A DNA stretch of 64,000 nt from MED-G105 sp039025235 (GTDB lineage Bacteria > Pseudomonadota > Alphaproteobacteria > Caulobacterales > Parvularculaceae). The position numbers and the translations under genes were made by a program. Positions within the stretch are counted from its first letter, which is position 1; every line of letters starts with the position of its first letter. The DNA lies in contig JBCCOS010000015.1 in assembly GCA_039025235.1 (NCBI GenBank), forward strand, positions 1-64,000, written 5' to 3'. The notes below the pieces were generated by a model. That model was not told where the DNA came from. It did no database searches and saw nothing but the letters and a program-made list of their open reading frames with translations. Positions 44,297 to 54,357 of the stretch are shown here, in pieces.

Positions 44297-45733
44297 TTAA
44301 AAGAGGGCGTTCGCCGCCCGACCGGCGAAGGTTTGCAATGGGGCTATAAGAAATAGTAGCGCTGGAAACATCATGAATGCGGACGATCGAGAGATGAACG
44401 TTAAACGCCTGCCTCGCTCTCTTTCAAAAGCAGGCGCTGGATCAGAAAACCAAATGATCCAAATCACCCGCAAATAGTAAAAAGCAGCAACAGCACTTAT
44501 TAGTAACCCAACAACCGCTAGCCAAATTAAGCCTGCTTCAATCGCCGCACTAAACACAAATAGCTTTCCGAAAAAACCACCCATCGGGGGCACACCCGCA
44601 AGCGAGAAAAACAATACGGTCATCGTTAAAGCCAATCCCGTATCCGTTTCTTTCAGCCCTGCCAGATCTGAGATTTTTTCAGTAACCCCGCCTTGACGGC
44701 GCATCAGTAAAATGCAGGCGAAAACGCCGATCGTCATGACCACATAAATCGCCATGTAAATCAGCACCCCACTTACACCATCAACCGTCCCAGCGGATAA
44801 TCCCACAAGGGCAAATCCCATATGACCAATTGAAGAATACGCCATCAGCCGTTTTATGTTGGTCTGCATGATCGCAGAAAAAGAACCGACTAACATTGAA
44901 GCCACGGCGATCATTGCGATAACGGGTTGCCAGTCGTCCATTATATCTGGGAACGGACTGACCAATGCGCGCGCGAACAAAGCCATTGCAGCAAATTTTG
45001 GTGCGGCCGCAAAAAAAGCAGTCACAGGGGTTGGCGCCCCCTCATAAACATCAGGCGTCCACATGTGAAATGGTGCAGCGGAGACCTTAAAAGCCAGTCC
45101 GGAAATGAGAAAAACAAGACCAATAACTAGGCCCGGTCCGGCACCGTTCGCCAGCACTTGCGAAATGTCATCGAATGACATGGAACCGGTGAAGCCGTAA
45201 ATCAAAGACGCACCATAAAGCAGTAACCCTGACGAAAGCGCTCCAAGAACAAAATATTTTAGCCCGGCTTCAGTGGAGCGCCGACTATCGCGATTGAACG
45301 CAGCAAGCACGTAGAGAGCAAGGCTTTGTGTCTCGATCCCCATATATAAGGCAATAAGGTCATTGGCAGACACCATCAGGGCCATACCAAATGATGCGAG
45401 TACAATAAGGGCGGAATATTCGAAACGCGCGAGCTGCTCGCTGCCTGGCGAGCGTTGAGACAGAATGATCGCAAAAGCGGCCGCAGCGAAGATGATGATT
45501 TTGGAAAAGCTAGAGAACGCATCGAGCCGAAAAGCGCCATCAAAAAGATCTGTTTGCGCGCCACCAGCGGCAGCAACCAACATCAAAGCAAGCAACAAAA
45601 GCGTAATACCAATCAGCGGCGCGAGCCCTGCCCCTTCTGCTTTTAGTGTCACCCCAAGGACGAGTATGGCCATCGCTCCAAAAACGAGCAGTAGCTCTGG
45701 TAAAATCAAATTGAGGACTTCAAGTAAATTCAC
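44297..45733 (-). CDS. nuoN: NADH-quinone oxidoreductase subunit N
   Basis: This is one of three antiporter-like membrane subunits of complex I that pump protons. It is highly hydrophobic, with 478 residues and about 14 helices. Family segments include 'FEYSALIVLASFGMALMVSANDLIALYMGIETQSLALYVL', 'SGLAFKVSAAPFHMWTPDVYEGAPTPVTAFFAAAPK' and 'KRLMAYSSIGHMGFALVG', with the conserved lysines. A GTG start overlaps the nuoM stop codon (GTGA). Confidence 0.96.
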   Translation of the reverse strand: MNLLEVLNLILPELLLVFGAMAILVLGVTLKAEGAGLAPLIGITLLLLALMLVAAAGGAQTDLFDGAFRLDAFSSFSKIIIFAAAAFAIILSQRSPGSEQLARFEYSALIVLASFGMALMVSANDLIALYMGIETQSLALYVLAAFNRDSRRSTEAGLKYFVLGALSSGLLLYGASLIYGFTGSMSFDDISQVLANGAGPGLVIGLVFLISGLAFKVSAAPFHMWTPDVYEGAPTPVTAFFAAAPKFAAMALFARALVSPFPDIMDDWQPVIAMIAVASMLVGSFSAIMQTNIKRLMAYSSIGHMGFALVGLSAGTVDGVSGVLIYMAIYVVMTIGVFACILLMRRQGGVTEKISDLAGLKETDTGLALTMTVLFFSLAGVPPMGGFFGKLFVFSAAIEAGLIWLAVVGLLISAVAAFYYLRVIWIIWFSDPAPAFERERGRRLTFISRSSAFMMFPALLFLIAPLQTFAGRAANALF

Positions 45734-47349
45734 TTTGCTGGTCCACTGATACTATTCTTAGCGCCAAATGCGTCACTCGTATCGGCAAAGAACGACGCGT
45801 CGAATATATTCAAAACGATATCCACCGATGGCGAAAAAACCGCGAGCAATGGACTAGGATTAACACCGAAATATAGTGCCAATCCCATAAGTGTGCCCAA
45901 AAGGGCCATCTCGCGATTGTTGATATCAGGAATCTCCAATAGCGCTTCTTTCTCCAATTTGCCGTATACGACCTTTCGAAACAGGCGAAGCCCATAGGCC
46001 GCTGAGAGGATCACACCGAATGCGGCGAAAAACGCAACCAAGGCGTTGACCTGAAAAGCACCCGCCATCGTCAAAAATTCACCGACAAACCCCGAAACGC
46101 CCGGCAACCCGACATTGCCCATTGTGAAGAATAAAAACAAAAATGCGTAAAATGGCATTCTATGGACAAGGCCACCATAGGCATCGATCTCTCGCGTATG
46201 CATACGGTCGTAAACAACGCCCACGCATAAAAAAAGAGCCCCTGATATAAAGCCGTGCGAAACCATTTGAAATAATGCGCCCTCAACACCCTGTTTGGTT
46301 CCGGTGAAGATCCCCATCGTCACAAAACCCATGTGCGCGACGGACGAGTAAGCAATGAGCTTCTTCATATCCTCCTGCGCCAACGCCACAAGTGACGTAT
46401 AGACAATCGCAACGATAGAAAGAGCAAAAACCAGATTTGCAAATTGGACACTTGCGTCGGGAAACATTGGTAAGGAGAAGCGAATAAAACCGTACCCTGC
46501 CATTTTCAAAAGGATTGCGGCGAGCAGAACAGACCCCGCCGTTGGCGCTTGAACATGCGCATCAGGAAGCCAGGTGTGAACCGGCCACATTGGCGTCTTT
46601 ACAGCGAAAGACGCAAAGAATGCCAACCAAAGCCATGTCTGCGCTTGGAGAGGAAAGCGCGTCGTTTGCAGCGTCGGAATGTCCGTTGTTCCGGTCTCAC
46701 CATACATCCAGAGGATCGCAACAAGCATCATCACAGAGCCAACAAATGTATAAAGAAAGAATTTAATGGCCGCGTAGATCCGGCTATCCATGAGATAGCC
46801 AGCGAACTCTTTTTTGCCTTCAGCTCCCCAAATTCCAATAATCAAGAACATCGGGATGAGACTGCCTTCAAAAAAGAAGTAGAACAGCATCAGATCAAGT
46901 GCGCAGAAAACACCGATGATCAGCGTTTCCATAATCAGGAAAGCAATCATATAGTCGCTAACGCGCTTATTGATCGACGTCCATGACGCTAAAATACAAA
47001 CTGGAAAAAAGAAAGTCGTGAGGAGAACGAATAAGACGGAAACGCCGTCCACGCCCATTTTGTAGTTAATTCCATTCCCAAGCCATGGGGCTTCTTCCAC
47101 GAATTGATAGGTCCCGATCGAAGGATCGTAGTAGGTAATATAGATAAAAACCGATAATAGAAAAACAGCGACCGTCGTAAATAAAGAAATCCGCCGCGCG
47201 GTATTATCAAGAAACGGCTTCTCACTGACGATAACAGCGCCAGTTTCATCTTTCTTCGCCCAAACCCGACTCAATCCGATAAATAGTGCCCCCGTCAAAG
47301 GAAGAAATGTCAGAAGGCTGAGCCATGGAATGAAAAGCGGTTCGTCCAC
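45730..47349 (-). CDS. nuoM: NADH-quinone oxidoreductase subunit M
   Basis: A proton-pumping antiporter-like subunit of 539 residues. It shows 'SFFFEGSLIPMFLIIGIWG'-type and 'FAVKTPMWPVHTWLPDAHVQAPTAGSVLLAAILLKMAGYGFIRF' segments and 'MKKLIAYSSVAHMGFVTMGIF'. The GTG start shares one base with the nuoL stop, so translation is coupled. Confidence 0.96.
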   Translation of the reverse strand: MDEPLFIPWLSLLTFLPLTGALFIGLSRVWAKKDETGAVIVSEKPFLDNTARRISLFTTVAVFLLSVFIYITYYDPSIGTYQFVEEAPWLGNGINYKMGVDGVSVLFVLLTTFFFPVCILASWTSINKRVSDYMIAFLIMETLIIGVFCALDLMLFYFFFEGSLIPMFLIIGIWGAEGKKEFAGYLMDSRIYAAIKFFLYTFVGSVMMLVAILWMYGETGTTDIPTLQTTRFPLQAQTWLWLAFFASFAVKTPMWPVHTWLPDAHVQAPTAGSVLLAAILLKMAGYGFIRFSLPMFPDASVQFANLVFALSIVAIVYTSLVALAQEDMKKLIAYSSVAHMGFVTMGIFTGTKQGVEGALFQMVSHGFISGALFLCVGVVYDRMHTREIDAYGGLVHRMPFYAFLFLFFTMGNVGLPGVSGFVGEFLTMAGAFQVNALVAFFAAFGVILSAAYGLRLFRKVVYGKLEKEALLEIPDINNREMALLGTLMGLALYFGVNPSPLLAVFSPSVDIVLNIFDASFFADTSDAFGAKNSISGPAK

Positions 47350-49520
47350 TATCCCCCCCTCGTCAGAACAAAGGTCATCAAGATCGCAACGCCCAGCAAC
47401 ATGGCAAAAGCATAATGATACATATATCCAGTTTGTACCTTGACGATTCGCTTGGCGCTTGCGGCGACACTGGCGGCAACGCCATCGGGACCAAACCCGT
47501 CGATCAACCAGCCATCGCCACGCTTCCAGAGGAACCGACCGAACAGCAATGCTGGCTTAACGAGGATAAAGTCGTACACCTCATCAAAATACCATTTGTT
47601 TTTTAGAAATCCGTAGATGAATCCACCTTCGCGAAGGACCCCAGGCCTTAAGGGATCTGAAGCGAGATAGTGTTGCGCCGCTGACATCGTTCCAATTATC
47701 ATCGCGATCAGTGGTGCCCACAAAACCCATAACGGCACATGATGCTCTTCACCATAGTGTTCACTATCGTGATGCTGTTTACTATTGTGATGTCCACTAG
47801 GGTCACTATCGTAATCAACCGCATGACTTGCCCCCTCTTTTTTTTCATCATGGTGCGTATTTTCCTGACCATATTGTTTTAACAAGGGATCGGCGCCGTC
47901 GTGATGCTGCGCATCGTCCTCTACAAACGCACTTTTATAAATGGTGCCATTCCAGAACCTGTCTTTGTCGGGCCCAACAAACTGAGGATAGAAAGCCATA
48001 CCAGCAACCAACGCACCGACGGCAAGCGGCAACAACGGCAAGAGCATCGTATTTGGAACACTGTGAGGATGAAGCCTGACCGCTTCTGGTGCGCGGCTCG
48101 GTCCCCAGAATGTCAGAAAAATAAGCCGCCAAGAATAGAACGCCGTAAAAACCGCTGCGATCAAACCAAGGACGAAAGCCGTATAGCCATACGCGCGGCC
48201 AGTTTCTCCAGCGAGAAATGCGCTCTCAAGAACCATATCTTTCGAAACAAATCCCGCGGTTCCAACAGGCACGCCAAACAGTTTCAGACCCGGAATACCA
48301 ATGCCGGTTATAGCAATTGTGCCAATCACCATGAATAAGTGCGTCAGCGGCATCAGTGTGGCGACACCGCCCATCTTCTTGATGTCCTGTTCTTGGTGCA
48401 TACCAATAATAACCGAACCTGAACCCAAAAAGAGCAGCGCTTTAAAAAAGGCATGCGTGAACAGATGAAACATTGCCGCTCCATAAGCGCCAACACCAGC
48501 GGCAAAAAACATGTAACCAAGCTGCGAACAGGTCGAGTATGCGATGATCTTTTTTATGTCATCCTGCAGCAATCCAACTGTAGCAGCAAAGAACGCCGTT
48601 ATGGCGCCGATAAGCGTAACGACCGCTGCTGCATCCGGCGCATTTTCATAGATTGCCGAACACCGACAAATGAGAAAAACACCGGCAGTGACCATCGTTG
48701 CCGCGTGAATAAGAGCCGATACTGGTGTCGGTCCTTCCATTGCGTCGGGGAGCCATGTGTGAAGAAAGAACTGAGCGGATTTTCCCATTGCCCCGACAAA
48801 AAGCAAAAGCCCAATAACCGTCAGCGCATGATATTCTTGACCAAAGAAAGGGATTGTCAGATCAAAAATCGCTGCACCATCTGAAGCCCCAAACGGCACA
48901 ACATAGGCATTGCTGACAATAGTGGTGAAAACGTCGTCAAAACGGGCCGAGCCGAACACATAAAAGATACAAAGAATGCCGAGCAAAAACCCAAAATCAC
49001 CAACACGATTGACGACAAATGCTTTTATCGCAGCATCATTGGCGGATTTCTTTTTATACCAAAAACCGATCAACAGGTAAGAGGCGACGCCTACCCCTTC
49101 CCATCCAAAGAAGAGTTGAAGAAAATTATCTGCCGTCACCAATGCCAGCATCGCAAATGTAAAAAGCGATAGGTAAGCAAAAAACCGCGGCTGTTCTCCG
49201 TACTCCTTCATATATCCCATAGAATAAATATGAACGAGGAAGGAAACAGAATTCACAACAACAAGCATCGTCGCCGATAACGTATCCAGCCGAACGGCCC
49301 AATCAGCAACGAACCGACCAGATGAAATCCAAGTGAAAAGCTTTGTTGTTGAAGAATTACCGCCGAGCGCGACATCAAAAAACAGAATCCATGAATAAAC
49401 CGCCGTTAAGCCAACCAATGACGTCGTGATCAATTGCGCGGCGCGAAAGCCTGCCATCCGTGATATCGGCATGGATAACAAGGCACCAAACAATGGGGTG
49501 AGGACGACGAACGGCTCCAT
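47349..49520 (-). CDS. nuoL: NADH-quinone oxidoreductase subunit L
   Basis: The distal proton-pumping subunit has 723 residues with the long lateral helix at its C-terminal end. Typical segments are 'LFFGWEGVGVASYLLIGFWY', 'KSAQFFLHTWLPDAMEGPTPVSALIHAATMVTAGVFLICR' and 'IKKIIAYSTCSQLGYMFFA'. A polar insertion at about residues 537-600 carries more than ten histidines in HH and HxH groups with acidic residues. It lies in the loop between late helices, a place where other alphaproteobacterial NuoL proteins also vary. It may bind metal, by inference. Confidence 0.96.
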   Translation of the reverse strand: MEPFVVLTPLFGALLSMPISRMAGFRAAQLITTSLVGLTAVYSWILFFDVALGGNSSTTKLFTWISSGRFVADWAVRLDTLSATMLVVVNSVSFLVHIYSMGYMKEYGEQPRFFAYLSLFTFAMLALVTADNFLQLFFGWEGVGVASYLLIGFWYKKKSANDAAIKAFVVNRVGDFGFLLGILCIFYVFGSARFDDVFTTIVSNAYVVPFGASDGAAIFDLTIPFFGQEYHALTVIGLLLFVGAMGKSAQFFLHTWLPDAMEGPTPVSALIHAATMVTAGVFLICRCSAIYENAPDAAAVVTLIGAITAFFAATVGLLQDDIKKIIAYSTCSQLGYMFFAAGVGAYGAAMFHLFTHAFFKALLFLGSGSVIIGMHQEQDIKKMGGVATLMPLTHLFMVIGTIAITGIGIPGLKLFGVPVGTAGFVSKDMVLESAFLAGETGRAYGYTAFVLGLIAAVFTAFYSWRLIFLTFWGPSRAPEAVRLHPHSVPNTMLLPLLPLAVGALVAGMAFYPQFVGPDKDRFWNGTIYKSAFVEDDAQHHDGADPLLKQYGQENTHHDEKKEGASHAVDYDSDPSGHHNSKQHHDSEHYGEEHHVPLWVLWAPLIAMIIGTMSAAQHYLASDPLRPGVLREGGFIYGFLKNKWYFDEVYDFILVKPALLFGRFLWKRGDGWLIDGFGPDGVAASVAASAKRIVKVQTGYMYHYAFAMLLGVAILMTFVLTRGG

Positions 49521-49531
49521 AAATCGCTAAC

Positions 49532-49843
49532 TCAATTCTTCATGAAATTGGCGTCTTCAACAGAGATATCGCCGCGATTTCGAAAGTAAGCGACCAGTAT
49601 CGCTAACCCAACAGCCGCCTCAGCGGCGGCAACCGTCAGTATCATGAAAGCGAATACTTGCCCCGTAAGGTCACCAAGAAACTGAGAAAACGCCACAAAA
49701 TTAATATTCACGGACAAAAGCATCAGTTCGATCGACATCAAGATCACGATGACATTTTTCCTGTTCAAAAAAATACCGGCCATGCCAATGGAGAACAAAA
49801 CTGCGCCAAGGGACAAATAATGCCCCAATCCTATTTCAGCCAT
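49532..49843 (-). CDS. nuoK: NADH-quinone oxidoreductase subunit K
   Basis: A 103-residue membrane subunit with three helices and the conserved glutamates in 'VILMSIELMLLSVNINFVAF' and 'VAAAEAAVGLAILVAYFRNRG', which take part in proton transfer. It is spaced by about ten bases from nuoJ and nuoL. Confidence 0.96.
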   Translation of the reverse strand: MAEIGLGHYLSLGAVLFSIGMAGIFLNRKNVIVILMSIELMLLSVNINFVAFSQFLGDLTGQVFAFMILTVAAAEAAVGLAILVAYFRNRGDISVEDANFMKN

Positions 49844-49852
49844 GAAGCCCCC

Positions 49853-50488
49853 TTAGATCCCCTGTCCTGTGATCACTTTTTGTATTTCTACCGCATCTTC
49901 GCGTTTACGCGACACCTGCTGTGCTGGATCCTGTTTACGAATGCCATCGCGTTCACGGAATGTAAGTACAATTGCACCAACCATCGCGATGAACAAAATA
50001 ACACCGGCAATTTGGAAGAAATGAACATAGTCGGTGTAGAGAACGAGGCCCAAAGCCTCGATATTATTCGGCCCATCTGGGTCTGCAACGGTCTGGGCAG
50101 CTGTTGGAATTGGGTGTGATCGCGCCATTTCTTCATCGCTGGGCAAGACCCATGCCCCTAAGACCAGGATCAATTCCACAACCACCACGGTCGCCAAAGC
50201 ACCGCCAATCGGAACATATCTCAAAAAGCCTTGCTTTAGCTCAACGAAATCGACGTCGAGCATCATCACAACAAACAAGAATAAAACCGCGACCGCCCCC
50301 ACATATACAATGACAAGAAGCATCGCCAAATACTCAGCCCCCATCAAGACGAATAGGCCGGCTGCTCCTAAAAATGCGGCGATCAAGAACATGACCGAGT
50401 ATACTGGGTTCTTGGCAGAAATCACCATGACGCTCGATGCCACCACAACAAATGAGAGAGCGTAGAACATGAAACTAGCAAAGGTCAT
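49853..50488 (-). CDS. nuoJ: NADH-quinone oxidoreductase subunit J
   Basis: A membrane subunit with five helices and about 211 residues. It shows 'NPVYSVMFLIAAFLGAAGLFVLMGAEYLAMLLVIVYVGAVAVLFLFVVMML', the conserved third helix. ATG at 50488 fits the family N-terminus, while a TTG 12 bases upstream is less likely. The C-terminal 30 residues are polar and longer than in E. coli. Confidence 0.95.
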   Translation of the reverse strand: MTFASFMFYALSFVVVASSVMVISAKNPVYSVMFLIAAFLGAAGLFVLMGAEYLAMLLVIVYVGAVAVLFLFVVMMLDVDFVELKQGFLRYVPIGGALATVVVVELILVLGAWVLPSDEEMARSHPIPTAAQTVADPDGPNNIEALGLVLYTDYVHFFQIAGVILFIAMVGAIVLTFRERDGIRKQDPAQQVSRKREDAVEIQKVITGQGI

Positions 50489-50685
50489 TAGTGAGCCCAA
50501 ACTCCATGGCGTTCTTTTGTTAAACCGTCATCATCGACATAACGGGGACGCAATTGATTTAATTGATCTACGGATAAAAAATTTGGGCTTTTATATAAAA
50601 AAATGACGCTGTCCAATTCAGTTTATACATGACGTCGGCCCAGTCTCAGGGCGGGTATACCGACACACAGGGTGCTTGTCCCTCA

Positions 50686-51174
50686 TCAGCGATAAGGTGC
50701 GTCAAGCTCTAAGTTTTTAGCGATTTCACGCTCCCATCGATCCCCATTCTCGAGGAGCTTATCTTTATCATAAAAAAGTTCCTCTCGCGTCTCGGTAGCA
50801 AATTCGAAGTTTGGCCCTTCGACAATAGCATCGACAGGACACGCCTCTTGGCAAAAACCGCAGTAAATACACTTCGTCATATCAATATCATAACGCGTTG
50901 TCCGCCGAGAACCGTCATCACGCGGTTCCGCCTCAATCGTGATTGCTTGCGCCGGACATACAGCTTCACAGAGTTTGCAAGCGATACATCGCTCTTCCCC
51001 ATTAGGATAGCGCCGTAGGGCATGTTCGCCGCGAAAGCGTGGCGACAACGGGCCTTTTTCAAAAGGATAATTTATCGTCGCCTTAGGACGCATATAATAT
51101 TTCATTGCAAGGCCGAAAGCCTTTAAGAAATCGAGGAGCATAAAGCCACGTAGCGCTTGGACAATTCGTACCAC
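50686..51174 (-). CDS. nuoI: NADH-quinone oxidoreductase subunit I
   Basis: The subunit carries two [4Fe-4S] clusters (N6a and N6b) in the peripheral arm, with 'CIACKLCEAVCP' and 'CIYCGFCQEACP'. I set the start at a GTG (51174) with GGAGG seven bases upstream, just after the nuoH stop. That gives 162 residues. A TTG 33 bases earlier would overlap nuoH. Confidence 0.95.
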   Translation of the reverse strand: MVRIVQALRGFMLLDFLKAFGLAMKYYMRPKATINYPFEKGPLSPRFRGEHALRRYPNGEERCIACKLCEAVCPAQAITIEAEPRDDGSRRTTRYDIDMTKCIYCGFCQEACPVDAIVEGPNFEFATETREELFYDKDKLLENGDRWEREIAKNLELDAPYR

Positions 51175-51175
51175 G

Positions 51176-52258
51176 TTACGTCCTCCAACTTTGGAAATGT
51201 TCAGCAAGCCCCGGAAAAGCTAAAAGCGTCCCAGACACAATGAGCACCCAAACAAGCGATAGCGGTAGAAATATTTTCCAACCAATGCGCATAAGCTGGT
51301 CGTAGCGATAGCGCGGGACAATCGCTTTCACCATCGCGAACAAAAAGAAAAAGAAAACGATTTTGAGGCCGAACCAAAGCACCGGTAAGCTATCAAGCGG
51401 TGTCCCTGTGACCGGCGCATGCCAGCCGCCAAAAAATAGGAGTGTCAGCATCGCACACATAAGAACGATGTTGGCGAGCTCGCCGATCATAAAGAGCAAG
51501 AACAAAGTCGAGGAATATTCCACTTGATATCCAGCAACGAGTTCCGATTCTGCTTCTGGCAAATCAAACGGTGGTCTATTGGTTTCTGCGAGCGCTGAAA
51601 TAAAAAACACAACGAACATCGGAAACAATGGAATAAAGTGCCAGTTGAGCATGCCCCAGCCGCGGTTCTGGCTTTCAACAATTTCCGAAAGATTGAGAGA
51701 ACCGACGAGTAAGAGAACGGTGATGATTACAAAGCCGATGGAAACTTCATAAGATACCATTTGGGCCGCGGATCGAAGAGAACCAAGAAAGGGATATTTT
51801 GAATTTGATGCCCAGCCGCCAATGATGATTCCGTAAACACCCAAGGATGAAACTGCGAAGAGATACAGAACGCCAACATTGATATCTGCGCCGACGAGCC
51901 CTGGACCAACCGGGATAACGGCCCATCCCACGAGAGCCAGAACAAAAGTCAGTATAGGGGCCAAGACAAATAAGGGTTTGTTAGCCCCGGCCGGAATGAC
52001 AACTTCTTTAAAGACAAACTTCAAAAGGTCGGCAAACGACTGAAGGAGGCCAAAAGGTCCAACAACATTAGGCCCCTTGCGCATTTGGACGGCAGCCCAA
52101 ACTTTCCGGTCAAAATACATCAGGAAAGCTTGAGCGACGAGTAAGCTCAGTAAAACGGCTAACGCTTGCAGCGTTGTTGGAAGTAGCCATGCGAGCCAAC
52201 CGGCGTCAGTCGGCCGCGTGGACACGAATGTCCAGATTGTGGTCCATAATTCAACCAT
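51176..52258 (-). CDS. nuoH: NADH-quinone oxidoreductase subunit H
   Basis: The membrane subunit forms the quinone chamber with NuoB and NuoD. It has 360 residues, eight helices and the family segments 'YFDRKVWAAVQMRKGPNVVGPFGLLQSFADLLKFVFKE' and 'AETNRPPFDLPEAESELVAGYQVEYSS'. The gene is tightly flanked by nuoG and nuoI. Confidence 0.96.
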   Translation of the reverse strand: MVELWTTIWTFVSTRPTDAGWLAWLLPTTLQALAVLLSLLVAQAFLMYFDRKVWAAVQMRKGPNVVGPFGLLQSFADLLKFVFKEVVIPAGANKPLFVLAPILTFVLALVGWAVIPVGPGLVGADINVGVLYLFAVSSLGVYGIIIGGWASNSKYPFLGSLRSAAQMVSYEVSIGFVIITVLLLVGSLNLSEIVESQNRGWGMLNWHFIPLFPMFVVFFISALAETNRPPFDLPEAESELVAGYQVEYSSTLFLLFMIGELANIVLMCAMLTLLFFGGWHAPVTGTPLDSLPVLWFGLKIVFFFFLFAMVKAIVPRYRYDQLMRIGWKIFLPLSLVWVLIVSGTLLAFPGLAEHFQSWRT

Positions 52259-52269
52259 CGATCTTTACG

Positions 52270-54357
52270 CTACTCCGCGGCTAAATTGTTGGTACCAGAA
52301 TGAACCGATGCGCATTCGGCCATCGTTTGCGACGCGCGGGCAACTGGATTTGTCAAATAATAGTTCGCAATCGCTGATCGAAAAGCGTCCGTAGAAACAC
52401 TTTCATTTGTTTCAAAGACTTTAAGGTCAAAGGCGACATCGATATCAGGGCGTTGATTAATACGGCCAAGAAAGGGTTTTTCGGCAATCATTGCTTGGCG
52501 CAGTGAAAACATATCATCATACGGCAAAGGCTGGCCGATTTGTTCAGATAACGCCCGAAGGATTGCCCAATCTTCGCGCGCATCACCATATGGAAAATGT
52601 GCGCGTAGGGCCTGTTGAACCCGGCCTTCTGTATTCACGTAAGTGCCATTTTGCTCTGTGTATGCGGCGCTAGGGAAAATAACATCTGCAGCCTTTGCAC
52701 CGACATCGCCATGGTGTCCTTGATATACAACGAATGCTCCCCCTAATGCTCTTGAATCGAATTCGTCACAGCCAAGATTATAAACAAGCTCAATTTCTCG
52801 TTCGCTTGCCCCCTGCAAAAGGCCAGCGAAATCTCGCCCGCTTTCATCAGGGGTAAAACCAATGTCTAAGGCACCAACACGGCCTGCTGCCGTATGCAGG
52901 ACATTAAATCCGTTCCAATCGTCACGGATAAGATCGACTTGTTGGCCGAAACACGCGATATCACTTAATAGCGCCTTAGCATCCGGTCGTGATAAAGCCC
53001 CCATGCCAATGATGACTAATGGCCGATCCGCCTCTTTTAGAATATCGAAAGCCGCTTCTAAATCCTGCGGCTGATCACCTAAATATTGGTATTCATAGGT
53101 GAGATCATGCCGCTCACCAACAATCCCTATTTTAATGTTCAAATTATTGAGCCAGGCCTTGCGAATACGCGCATTGATAAGCGGCGCTTCTACTCGCGGG
53201 TTTGACCCGACAATTAAAATGGCGTCGGCTTCTTCAATACCGGCAATACCAGAATTGAAAATATAACTCTCGCGCGGCAATCCATTGCCAAGGGGCGCAC
53301 CATCTTGCCGACAATCCCTATGGGGCGTCTGCAATCCATCACATAGGTCTTTTAGCGCTTTGACCGCTTCAACCGAAACTAAGTCGCCAACGATTGCACC
53401 AATACGATCTCCTGAGGTAGCCTTTAGCCGGTCTGAAACGGTCGCCAACGCTTCGCGCCAACTGACGGGCGTCAGCTTTCCATCCTTACGAACGAACGGT
53501 TTGTCGAGCCTTTGTCGTTTGAGGCCATCCCAAATGAAGCGAGATTTGTCCGCGAGCCACTCTTCGTTCACGTCTTCATTGACTCGTGGAAGGATACGAA
53601 GGATCTCACGACCACGTGCGTCGATGCGAATATTCGAACCGACTGCGTCCATAACATCGACTGATTCAGTTTTGGTTAGCTCCCAAGGACGCGCATTGAA
53701 TGCATAAGGCCTTGATGTGAGCGCGCCCACGGGACAAACGTCAATTAAGTTACCAGTCAGCTCGCTTTCGACCGCCTTTTCAAGATAAGTCGTAATCTCA
53801 GCATTCTCGCCTCGATTGACCAAACCCAAATCGTCGACACCCGCAACTTCCGTCGCGAAACGAACGCACCGGGTACACTGGATACACCGTGTCATGATCG
53901 TTTTGATCAATGGGCCCATATACTTTTCTTCGACGGCACGTTTGTTCTCTTCATACCGCGTGCCGTCGCGACCGTAGGCCATGGCCTGATCCTGCAGATC
54001 ACACTCCCCGCCCTGATCACAAATCGGACAATCGAGCGGGTGGTTGATAAGGAGAAATTCCATCACGCCTTCACGTGCCTTCTTTACCATTGGTGTATTG
54101 GTAAAAAGCTCGGGCGGCGCGCCGTCCGGGCCAGGCCGAAGGTCGCGAACATTCTGCGCACACGACGCAACTGGTTTCGGTGGACCACCCTTTACTTCGA
54201 TAAGGCACATCCGACAATTACCGGCAACAGAGAGGCGCTCATGATAACAAAAGCGTGGGATCTCCTCGCCCGCCAGCTCGCACGCTTGTAACAACGTAAC
54301 GTCTGTCGGTGCCTCGATATCGCGCCCATTAACTTTTATCAGACGAACATCGGACAT
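52270..54357 (-). CDS. nuoG: NADH-quinone oxidoreductase subunit G
   Basis: The largest peripheral subunit (695 residues) has a [2Fe-2S] site ('PRFCYHERLSVAGNCRMCLIEV', residues 34-55), a His-ligated cluster region ('HPLDCPICDQGGECDLQ'), a [4Fe-4S] site ('RCIQCTRCVRFATEVAG') and a C-terminal molybdopterin-oxidoreductase-like domain without cofactor. It is separated from nuoF by the HU and GNAT genes and a terminator, so a promoter in 54358-54810 is likely. Confidence 0.96.
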   Translation of the reverse strand: MSDVRLIKVNGRDIEAPTDVTLLQACELAGEEIPRFCYHERLSVAGNCRMCLIEVKGGPPKPVASCAQNVRDLRPGPDGAPPELFTNTPMVKKAREGVMEFLLINHPLDCPICDQGGECDLQDQAMAYGRDGTRYEENKRAVEEKYMGPLIKTIMTRCIQCTRCVRFATEVAGVDDLGLVNRGENAEITTYLEKAVESELTGNLIDVCPVGALTSRPYAFNARPWELTKTESVDVMDAVGSNIRIDARGREILRILPRVNEDVNEEWLADKSRFIWDGLKRQRLDKPFVRKDGKLTPVSWREALATVSDRLKATSGDRIGAIVGDLVSVEAVKALKDLCDGLQTPHRDCRQDGAPLGNGLPRESYIFNSGIAGIEEADAILIVGSNPRVEAPLINARIRKAWLNNLNIKIGIVGERHDLTYEYQYLGDQPQDLEAAFDILKEADRPLVIIGMGALSRPDAKALLSDIACFGQQVDLIRDDWNGFNVLHTAAGRVGALDIGFTPDESGRDFAGLLQGASEREIELVYNLGCDEFDSRALGGAFVVYQGHHGDVGAKAADVIFPSAAYTEQNGTYVNTEGRVQQALRAHFPYGDAREDWAILRALSEQIGQPLPYDDMFSLRQAMIAEKPFLGRINQRPDIDVAFDLKVFETNESVSTDAFRSAIANYYLTNPVARASQTMAECASVHSGTNNLAAE

